12,723 bases of DNA, from contig CANHXF010000025.1 in the NCBI GenBank assembly GCA_947464515.1, forward strand, positions 1 through 12,723, written 5' to 3'. A model generated the notes under the pieces. That model did no database searches and was not told the origin of the DNA. It saw only the letters and a list, made by a program, of their open reading frames with translations. The DNA is from Flavobacteriales bacterium. Its GTDB lineage: Bacteria; Bacteroidota; Bacteroidia; NS11-12g; UBA955. This document shows, one piece after another, positions 5,615 through 11,470 of this stretch (within the stretch, counting starts at the first letter, position 1; each line of letters begins with the position of its first letter). A program made the translations under genes and the position numbers.

Positions 5615-6178
5615 ATGGAAGATCTAAAGACATATTTTAATCCTTTCGTTCCCATTGGTCGATTTGCATTTTCAATATTTTTTGGTTTCTTGACTTGTTT
5701 TATCATTTACCTTTTTTTTCGTGACTTTGAAACAAATGGATTTAAAGAATACTGTTTTATTATTCTCGGGGCGACAACTCATGCATTACTTTTTCGAATG
5801 TTTTTTAAGGCTTTTATCACAACGACTAAAAACTATTTAATTACCGAACAGACAGTTGAAGAATTTAACATATTAACACAAAAAACTAAGACAATATATA
5901 AAGCCGACATAAAAGGTTTTAGCACCTCAACAGTTCCATATCGTATTTGGAACTTTAAACAAGTAATTATCTATGTTAATGATGGAACTAGAATTGACAT
6001 TATGCAATTTGCATATTTTAATTTCAACAAAATTAAGCAGACATTGGTTGACAAAAAATATACATACCTTGGACACGAACCATATATTTGGAAATGGGTT
6101 AACAGCAGAGTTTATAAATATGACGACCAGAAAAAAACTGAGCATAAAAGCACCAACCCAATGGGCGGGGTTTCGTGA
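5615..6178 (+). CDS. Two-span membrane protein, possible PH-like domain
   Basis: 187 residues from the ATG at 5615. A longer frame starts at 5591, but that ATG is part of the attC R' box, so the internal start M-E-D-L-K is preferred. Two hydrophobic segments (about residues 13-34 and 44-61) are followed by a soluble region of beta-strands with the pattern Y-L-I-T...T-I-Y-K-A-D-I-K-G-F...V-I-I-Y-V-N-D-G-T-R-I-D-I. This is reminiscent of bacterial membrane-anchored PH-like domains; the assignment is tentative. The last dozen codons (K-S-T-N-P-M-G-G-V-S) are translated from the truncated attC site, so the original stop may have been lost or frameshifted, possibly in the run of seven A's just upstream (6131-6137). 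Expression would rely on an upstream promoter. Confidence 0.68.
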   Translation: MEDLKTYFNPFVPIGRFAFSIFFGFLTCFIIYLFFRDFETNGFKEYCFIILGATTHALLFRMFFKAFITTTKNYLITEQTVEEFNILTQKTKTIYKADIKGFSTSTVPYRIWNFKQVIIYVNDGTRIDIMQFAYFNFNKIKQTLVDKKYTYLGHEPYIWKWVNSRVYKYDDQKKTEHKSTNPMGGVS

Positions 6179-6183
6179 TACGC
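6142..6183 (+). other. Truncated attC-like site 5 (left half only)
   Basis: GCATAAAAGCACC followed by CAATGGGCGGGGTTTCGT aligns with the left part of site 1 (2700-2741; GGCGGGGTTTCGT identical). Similarity stops at about 6183, and the right half is replaced by the end of a broken minus-strand mini-gene. This marks the right border of the array. Confidence 0.6.
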
Positions 6184-6189
6184 ACAAAT

Positions 6190-6300
6190 CTATTCATCTC
6201 GCTTATTCATATATTTCCAAAGATCAACCACCAATTCATACCCTTCTAAAAAGTTAGAAATCGCCTGATCTCCCGCTACTAACAAAAAAAAGCCGAGTAT
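6190..6300 (-). pseudogene. Diverged, 5'-truncated copy of the mini-gene (B)
   Basis: A minus-strand frame with TAG at 6192-6190 encodes LVAGDQAISNFLEGYELV, then VDLWKYMNKRDE. It aligns with the mini-gene A product (LVAAPDHLSNQIIQGYEL...). The frame is closed by a TAA at 6303-6301 and has no ATG; only a TTG at 6285-6283 could start it, giving 31 residues. The upstream part is occupied by a perfect hairpin. DNA identity to copy A is modest while the protein is better kept, so both descend from a gene long under selection. I recognise no family. Either it is a fragment of a larger gene, or it is a tiny gene using a rare start. Confidence 0.5.
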
Positions 6301-6325
6301 TTACTCGGCTTTTTTTTGTTAGTAG
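6276..6325. terminator. Perfect bidirectional hairpin terminator
   Basis: Two 24-base arms (6276-6299 and 6302-6325) are exact reverse complements around a TT loop: CTACTAAC, eight A's, GCCGAGTA and the mirror image. The GC-rich upper stem with eight T's after it acts in either direction. It would terminate the minus-strand operon that ends with the SIMPL gene, and any plus-strand transcript leaving the array. Confidence 0.9.
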
Positions 6326-6334
6326 ATTTTTAAA

Positions 6335-7099
6335 TTAATCGATATCGTATTCCAAGCTAACCGTAATACTGGCTGTTTTCTCTTTGCTACTAGTATTTAA
6401 TGTGCCTCCGTAAGAATATTCTTCGCCTGAATACTGACCTGTGATTTGGAAAACCCCCATTGAACTTTTGGTCAACCGTCCTTTACCAGAGCCTGCCTCA
6501 TCCAAGATAGTTTCACATCGCTTTCTCGCATCTGTTGCGGCAGCTTTGAGCAAATCAATTTTTAATTCCGCCAATTTGGTGTAATAATAGGATGGGGAAT
6601 TTGAATTAAACGCAATGCCTTGCTCCAACAAATCTGTGATTTCACGTGATATATTTTCAATCTTGTCAACCTCTTTTGATTTGATGGTTACACTTTGAAC
6701 AGCGCGATAACCAATAAAACGCTCACCACGAAAATGTCCTTCAACATCGTAAACGCTCTCCGTTTCCTTTCGCACATCAGTAGATGAAAATGTAATTTCA
6801 GCCTCTTTCACTCCCTTGGCCAAAAGAAACGCCTTGGTTCTTGCTTGGTCATTTTTCAATGCTCTGTAAGCCTCTTTAAAGTCTGTGCTCGACCTGTGGT
6901 ACTCGCCACTCCATACAACTAAATCACTGATGAAGTCTTTTTCCGCCTTACCCGTAACCTCAATCGATTTTTTGTTTTCGAAATTGCGCTTGCTTTTCAC
7001 CCAAGAATTGCCCAAAACTAAGGCCGTTATCACAACCCCAATGGCAACCGTTATACTGCCTAAGTGTTTAAAGATGCTTGATTTAAATGTTTCTGACAT
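6335..7099 (-). CDS. SIMPL domain-containing protein (DUF541)
   Basis: A 254-residue protein. An N-terminal hydrophobic segment at about 14-30 is an uncleaved anchor or signal. The SIMPL domain follows, from K44-S-I-E-V-T-G-K-A-E through the central S-S-T-D-V-R-K-E-T and I-G-Y-R-A-V-Q-S-V-T-I segments to A-A-A-T-D-A-R-K-R-C-E and the final T-A-S-I-T-V-S-L-E-Y. The domain fills almost the whole exported part. SIMPL proteins are periplasmic or cell-surface and often form oligomers; the function in this organism is unknown. It lies downstream of the hydrolase and Era on the same strand but has its own promoter-like element 19 bases upstream. The length is typical and the gene intact. Confidence 0.9.
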   Translation of the reverse strand: MSETFKSSIFKHLGSITVAIGVVITALVLGNSWVKSKRNFENKKSIEVTGKAEKDFISDLVVWSGEYHRSSTDFKEAYRALKNDQARTKAFLLAKGVKEAEITFSSTDVRKETESVYDVEGHFRGERFIGYRAVQSVTIKSKEVDKIENISREITDLLEQGIAFNSNSPSYYYTKLAELKIDLLKAAATDARKRCETILDEAGSGKGRLTKSSMGVFQITGQYSGEEYSYGGTLNTSSKEKTASITVSLEYDID

Positions 7100-7117
7100 A
7101 ATCTATTTTGATTATAA

Positions 7118-7125
7118 CGAAACTA
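7118..7125 (-). promoter_or_regulatory. Promoter -7 element upstream of the SIMPL gene
   Basis: Minus-strand TAGTTTCG followed by TTATAATC. The octamer is identical to the -7 boxes of both array modules (1027, 3741). Transcription should start near 7111, about a dozen bases before the ATG. No TTTG occurs at the usual distance; the nearest candidate is ATTG, 16 bases upstream. Confidence 0.45.
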
Positions 7126-7133
7126 AGAAATTT

Positions 7134-8237
7134 CTATTTTACAATCGTAGAATTTTTCAAATTATCATCTAAAAAATCAATGGCAAGTAACCCTTGCTCT
7201 CCCCAAAATCCATAATTATGTCCGCCATTTTTTACTATTACCAATTTCATCGACGCCATCTTTGTAGAATTCTTAGATGCACGCCTTGAAATTTCATGGG
7301 CTTCGCTGAGCTGCTGCGATTGTTGCATCGGGACCACTTGATCCGCTTCTCCATGAGCGATATAACAAGGAATTTGTAACTCGTTTATCCTCAATTCAAT
7401 ATTATTCGTACCCCGCCATCGCCATGGCACCTCATCATATTTTCCCAGACAATTGATCATTAGGTTGTCGTTCTTCATCAACAACGGATTGTAATCACCA
7501 CTCAAGCCAGCACATCCCTGGAACGCCTCAGGATGCTCCAAAGCTAGCAACAAAGCGCCTCGGGCTCCAGTCGATAACCCCATCACATAAGATGGAATGG
7601 GCAATCGCATCGATTTATATAAAACCCTACCATTCACCGTCTTTGTTGGGTCTTCTGGTATGCCTTGATCAGTAAAATAATTCCTCTTTTGTAGTGGCTT
7701 TAGCACAGAATCCCATAACCACGTCCGCGTGGGATGCAATCGGTAGTCAGCGCGCATCTGAGAGTACAAACTATCCATATATACGCTCTTACCCATCTCC
7801 ACCAACATCACATCGTAGCCTCTCTTCGTTGCCTCATCACAAACCCGCGTTCGTGTACACCACTGCGTATCGGCAAAATTCCAACCGGGCAATAGCAGCA
7901 ACATTTTTCGACGAGTCGATGCTTTCGCAAATCGACCAACCTTGATTTCAACACGGATCGATTTGCCATTGCAAGGAACAAAATACACGGTATCGCGAGC
8001 AAAGCAACCCAGCGATTTTGAATCTGACATGGAAGTCGAAGCTGGAGCAATGAACCCTCTCTGGCGATGATCACGATGAAAAAAATTGCCCAGACTATCA
8101 TTCTCCGTAAGAACCGTGAACGACAAAACCGTAACTACCGCAATGCCTATCGCGCCAAACAACCGCACACGTGCTACAACCATAACGAGACGTCCAAAAA
8201 CGGCAACGAAAAGTCGATATTTATTTGTCCAAGCCAT
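7134..8237 (-). CDS. Membrane-anchored alpha/beta hydrolase (esterase/peptidase-like)
   Basis: 367 residues from the ATG at 8237; a longer frame from 8306 would run back into era. The choice is supported by AGGA about eight bases upstream; an ATG at 8243 is the alternative. One hydrophobic segment (about 10-42) anchors it or acts as a signal. The hydrolase core shows L-L-L-L-P-G-W (about 113-119, the oxyanion region), the nucleophile elbow G-L-S-T-G with Ser222, the acid in H-G-E-A-D-Q (Asp299), and the base in G-G-H-N-Y-G-F-W-G (His340). The order Ser-Asp-His and the spacing fit S9-type peptidases and carboxylesterases; the substrate cannot be told. It lies 17 bases after the era stop, so it is probably co-transcribed with era. 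Confidence 0.83.
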   Translation of the reverse strand: MAWTNKYRLFVAVFGRLVMVVARVRLFGAIGIAVVTVLSFTVLTENDSLGNFFHRDHRQRGFIAPASTSMSDSKSLGCFARDTVYFVPCNGKSIRVEIKVGRFAKASTRRKMLLLLPGWNFADTQWCTRTRVCDEATKRGYDVMLVEMGKSVYMDSLYSQMRADYRLHPTRTWLWDSVLKPLQKRNYFTDQGIPEDPTKTVNGRVLYKSMRLPIPSYVMGLSTGARGALLLALEHPEAFQGCAGLSGDYNPLLMKNDNLMINCLGKYDEVPWRWRGTNNIELRINELQIPCYIAHGEADQVVPMQQSQQLSEAHEISRRASKNSTKMASMKLVIVKNGGHNYGFWGEQGLLAIDFLDDNLKNSTIVK

Positions 8238-8254
8238 TGGCATGCTTCCTAAAT

Positions 8255-9148
8255 TTACTCCGATTCGTATCCAAATTGATCCAACATCTTCTTGTTGTTG
8301 CGCCAATCTTCTCGCACTTTCACGAACAATTCCATATACACCTGCTTTTGAAAAAATAACTCCAGTTCCTTCCTCGATTCGATGCCCAATTTCTTGATAC
8401 TTTGTCCCTTTTTCCCAATGATGATGGGCTTCTGAGAGTCTCGCTCAACAATGATTTCACAACTTAAACGGATAATTTTTGGCTCTTCCTTGAATAACAA
8501 AGTCACAATCTCTACCGAATATGGAACCTCTTCATCGTAAAGCTTCAATACGTTGTTTCGGATAATCTCATTGACAAAAAACCGCTCTGTTTTATCGGTC
8601 AGTTGATCCTCAGGATAATAGGCCGGATGCTCAGGTAAAAAATCAACCAAATACTTCTCCAACACATCAATCTGAAACTTCTCCTGGGCCGAAATCGCCA
8701 AGTAAACATCGCCAATAAACGTCTTTTTCAACCAAACCAACTTTTCCTCCAACTTCTGCTGATGTACCTTGTCGATTTTATTTAAAACAACGATCTTTTT
8801 CGCCTTCGACCGCTCAAATTTCTCTTGAATCTCCTCCGAAAAGTCCTTGCCGTTGATGTCGATCAACAAAACCAAAACATCGCTATCGTCAACACTTTCC
8901 TTCACAAACTTCATCATCCGCTCGTGCATTCCGTAGCTGGTCTGACGTAAAATGCCGGGGGTATCAGAAAAAACGATTTGGTGGCCAGGGCCATTTTTAA
9001 TACCAAAAATCCTGTGTCTGGTTGTCTGTGCCTTCGAGTTTACGATGGCTAACTTCTCGCCTAATAAGGCGTTATAAAGGGTACTTTTTCCGGCATTTGG
9101 CATACCGATAATACTCACAAATCCTGATTTAAATGCTGCTTCACTCAC
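8255..9148 (-). CDS. era: GTPase Era
   Basis: A 297-residue ribosome-assembly GTPase that binds the 3' end of 16S rRNA during 30S maturation. The GTPase motifs are complete: G1 G-M-P-N-A-G-K-S-T (15-23), G2 region T-T-R-H-R (42-46), G3 D-T-P-G (62-65), G4 N-K-I-D (123-126) and G5 S-A (153-154). The C-terminal KH domain has the G-K-K-G loop (245-248) and extends to the end. The length is normal. The only start before G1 without a long extension is a GTG at 9148-9146; a -7 box lies six bases upstream, so the messenger may be almost leaderless. It is the first gene of a minus-strand run with the hydrolase and is divergent from the GH16 gene. Confidence 0.96.
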   Translation of the reverse strand: MSEAAFKSGFVSIIGMPNAGKSTLYNALLGEKLAIVNSKAQTTRHRIFGIKNGPGHQIVFSDTPGILRQTSYGMHERMMKFVKESVDDSDVLVLLIDINGKDFSEEIQEKFERSKAKKIVVLNKIDKVHQQKLEEKLVWLKKTFIGDVYLAISAQEKFQIDVLEKYLVDFLPEHPAYYPEDQLTDKTERFFVNEIIRNNVLKLYDEEVPYSVEIVTLLFKEEPKIIRLSCEIIVERDSQKPIIIGKKGQSIKKLGIESRKELELFFQKQVYMELFVKVREDWRNNKKMLDQFGYESE

Positions 9149-9153
9149 TACTT

Positions 9154-9161
9154 CAAACCTA
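9154..9161 (-). promoter_or_regulatory. Promoter -7 element of era
   Basis: TAGGTTTG on the minus strand is a perfect TAnnTTTG -7 box. With the usual spacing, transcription would begin at or near the GTG start at 9148. No TTTG is seen at the -33 distance. Confidence 0.55.
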
Positions 9162-9173
9162 CTGCGAATTTCT

Positions 9174-9181
9174 TAACTTTG
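9174..9181 (+). promoter_or_regulatory. Promoter -7 element of the GH16 gene
   Basis: TAACTTTG is a perfect TAnnTTTG box. Expected transcription start near 9188 would exclude the TTG at 9179 and the ATG at 9185, favouring the ATG at 9197. It lies only 12 bases from the oppositely directed era box. Confidence 0.55.
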
Positions 9182-9196
9182 TTTATGTCCTTTTTG

Positions 9197-10402
9197 ATGC
9201 CCTCCAAATTGAAAATCATACACCGCCAAACAGCGAATCACCTCAATTCCATCCTCCGGTTTGCATCACTCGTTCTGATCCTCTTTTCATTGACCACAAC
9301 GCATTTGTCCAGCGCTAAAGCCTCATCGCCCATTGATTCCACAACAAAAGGATTCCGGGCCGCCAAATTGAGCATGTATTTCAAAAAAAATTGGGACTTT
9401 AGAAGTGCGCGATACAGCCGTCAATTCAAGCATCAAACCAAAAACACTACGAGCCTAGTTCTGCCCGAAGAGGCCAAAGACTATCAACTCGTCTTCCAAG
9501 ACAATTTCGATACTTTCAATCCCGCAATATGGTCGAAAGGTCAGCCTTGGGGACGGTTTCATCCCGACAATGCGCATCAGTTTTACGGTGATCCACAGGT
9601 TTTTGTCGCCGACGGCAAGTTACACCTGCTAAATGAGCCCAGGCCTTACCCGATCATCATTGAGAATCAACCCAAGGGCGATGTAGAAAGGATGTATCGC
9701 GCGATGAATGAAACAAATCTAATTCACAAGGAACTCATCCAAATTCAACGCGTAAATGCCCAAGGAAATGTCATAAAATATCTGGGCGACCACGGGGTGA
9801 GAGATAGTTCAGTATCAACCTCACAAGTACAACAAAACATAGCAACAGAAGATTCAGACACAGGAAAACTGGCCGTTATGATTCCCTATAGCGTGGGCGT
9901 TGTCAATACCTTTCACAGCCAAAATTTCACCTACGGATATTTTGCCGTCCGCAGCAAAAACCCCACAGGACCCGCAACTTGGCCAGCATGGTGGCTCACT
10001 GGCAAAAACAACTGGCCCCCCGAAATCGATATTTTTGAGATGTACGGTAAAGCCAACGGGAACAGCGTAAATACCCAAACAATGACGGTTCACACGGGGA
10101 AAGTAGAAACCCATACCAAACAAATGATGATGAAAAAAATTCGCGTTTCGGAAGACACCGACTCATCGTTTCATATTTATTCGTGTTTGTGGACCCCAGA
10201 GAAAATCGACTTCTATACAGACGGCATCAAAGTCAAATCGATACGATTTAATCGCTGGATGGCCCAGTTTTACCAAGAACCCATGTTTTTGGTGTTAAAC
10301 AACGGACTGGAAAATACTTACATCCCCCAATTAATCGAAAGCGGTAACAAGACCTCGGATTTTCAAGTGGACTGGGTGCAAGTGTATCAAATTCCGAGAT
10401 AG
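9197..10402 (+). CDS. Secreted glycoside hydrolase family 16 protein
   Basis: 401 residues from the ATG at 9197, chosen because the -7 box at 9174-9181 places transcription start after the earlier candidates. The N-terminus has basic residues and a hydrophobic stretch (about 19-34, F-A-S-L-V-L-I-L-F-S-L), a signal peptide. The GH16 beta-sandwich starts near Y-Q-L-V-F-Q-D-N-F-D (97-106). The active site is E-I-D-I-F-E (276-281), the E-x-D-x-x-E form typical of laminarinase-like members, preceded by the conserved W-P-A-W-W-L-T (262-268). It ends with V-D-W-V-Q-V-Y-Q, a usual GH16 last strand. Likely activity is hydrolysis of a beta-glucan or other polysaccharide, but the exact substrate is not visible. 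No C-terminal secretion domain is seen. rfbA follows on the same strand, 111 bases downstream. Confidence 0.88.
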   Translation: MPSKLKIIHRQTANHLNSILRFASLVLILFSLTTTHLSSAKASSPIDSTTKGFRAAKLSMYFKKNWDFRSARYSRQFKHQTKNTTSLVLPEEAKDYQLVFQDNFDTFNPAIWSKGQPWGRFHPDNAHQFYGDPQVFVADGKLHLLNEPRPYPIIIENQPKGDVERMYRAMNETNLIHKELIQIQRVNAQGNVIKYLGDHGVRDSSVSTSQVQQNIATEDSDTGKLAVMIPYSVGVVNTFHSQNFTYGYFAVRSKNPTGPATWPAWWLTGKNNWPPEIDIFEMYGKANGNSVNTQTMTVHTGKVETHTKQMMMKKIRVSEDTDSSFHIYSCLWTPEKIDFYTDGIKVKSIRFNRWMAQFYQEPMFLVLNNGLENTYIPQLIESGNKTSDFQVDWVQVYQIPR

Positions 10403-10500
10403 CCCAAATCCCTTCCTAACCTTTCAATCACTTTCCCTAAGCAACACAGGGGATTCATCAACTTTTAACACAGGACTTACACCGAATCAATTGCATCGCA

Positions 10501-10508
10501 TACCTTTG
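10501..10508 (+). promoter_or_regulatory. Promoter -7 element of rfbA
   Basis: TACCTTTG, a perfect TAnnTTTG box, ends only five bases before the ATG at 10514. The expected transcription start falls on or beside the start codon, implying a leaderless or nearly leaderless messenger. Confidence 0.5.
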
Positions 10509-10513
10509 CAATT

Positions 10514-11383
10514 ATGAAAGGGATAATTCTCGCCGGCGGTTCTGGCACCCGATTGCATCCATTGACCTTGGCGATGAGTAAACAACTCATGCCGGTTTAC
10601 GACAAACCAATGATTTATTATCCGTTATCAGTGTTGATGATGGCGGGAATCAATGAAATATTAATCATCAGCACACCCCACGATTTACCGCATTTCCAAA
10701 AGTTATTGGGCGATGGCGCTAACTTAGGCTGCCGATTCGAATATTGCGTTCAACCCTCTCCAGACGGATTGGCACAAGCTTTCATCTTAGGAAAAGATTT
10801 CATCGGCGATGATTCTGTTGCTTTGATTTTGGGCGATAACATCTTCTTCGGTTCCAAATTCCAAGACACCTTAAAAAGCAGCATCGACCCCAATGGCGGG
10901 ATCGTTTTTGCCTACCACGTCAGCGATCCAGAGCGATATGGTGTGGTTGAGTTCGATGACAACCTCAATGCCATCAGCATAGAAGAAAAACCTTTGGAAC
11001 CCAAGAGCAATTACGCAGTACCTGGCTTGTATTTCTATGACAATCAAGTAGTTGATATCGCATGTAATCTAAAACCATCCCCTCGCGGCGAACTTGAAAT
11101 CACCGATGTCAATCGCATTTATTTGGAGCGAAACGCTTTGCAAGTGCGAATCATTGAGCGCGGAACGGCTTGGTTGGATACAGGAACTTTTACATCGCTC
11201 ATGCAAGCCGGACAATATGTTCAGGTCATCGAAGATCGTCAGGGCTTAAAAATAGGTTGCATCGAAGAAATCGCTTGGCGTCAAGGTTTTATTACGTCCG
11301 ATGAATTGCTAGCAATCGCCCAACCCTTGAAAAAGAGTGGTTACGGCGTGTACTTAGAGAAAATGGTGACGCAGAAGTTGTAA
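10514..11383 (+). CDS. rfbA: Glucose-1-phosphate thymidylyltransferase
   Basis: A 289-residue enzyme that makes dTDP-glucose from glucose-1-phosphate and dTTP, the first step to dTDP-L-rhamnose and other sugars for surface polysaccharides. The nucleotidyltransferase signature G-G-S-G-T-R-L-H-P (8-16) is followed by S-K-Q-L-M-P-V-Y-D-K-P (22-32), the metal-site L-G-D-N-I-F-F-G (106-113), E-E-K-P (157-160), R-G-E-L-E-I-T-D-V-N (191-200) and the sugar-site E-R-G-T-A-W-L-D-T-G-T (215-225). Full length and intact. No other rhamnose genes are in view; the next gene, tyrS, converges on it. Aspartate codons are mainly GAT (13 GAT, 6 GAC), a useful contrast with the cassette genes. The symbol rmlA is also used. 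Confidence 0.97.
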   Translation: MKGIILAGGSGTRLHPLTLAMSKQLMPVYDKPMIYYPLSVLMMAGINEILIISTPHDLPHFQKLLGDGANLGCRFEYCVQPSPDGLAQAFILGKDFIGDDSVALILGDNIFFGSKFQDTLKSSIDPNGGIVFAYHVSDPERYGVVEFDDNLNAISIEEKPLEPKSNYAVPGLYFYDNQVVDIACNLKPSPRGELEITDVNRIYLERNALQVRIIERGTAWLDTGTFTSLMQAGQYVQVIEDRQGLKIGCIEEIAWRQGFITSDELLAIAQPLKKSGYGVYLEKMVTQKL

Positions 11384-11470
11384 TAACTTCGCGCTGAGGA
11401 TTGATTGGTCTTGATGGTAATTAAGTAGTTAGGGAGCACATTTGGGGAGGGCAGCTCAACCAAATTCCGT

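Larger units (their letters stand above)
5589..6183 (+). mobile_element. Integron-like gene cassette 5 (3' truncated)
   Basis: Begins TTATGCGGCAGC. The matching R'' at 6142-6148 reads GCATAAA (GCATAAC expected), preceded by CTGA, which echoes the CTGCC complement of the start. The site then breaks off after about 40 bases, with no L' or R' box, so the cassette has lost its right end. Confidence 0.55.

Noticed and set aside
714..6300. The two mini-gene copies considered as direct repeats created by insertion of the array.
   Set aside because: They differ at many synonymous positions and by a codon-length indel, so they are far too diverged to be a target duplication from a single insertion.
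7808..8101. A 97-codon minus-strand frame and plus-strand frames of 61-103 codons within the hydrolase and era genes.
   Set aside because: They overlap genes with complete catalytic motifs and have no recognisable protein features of their own; they are shadow frames.
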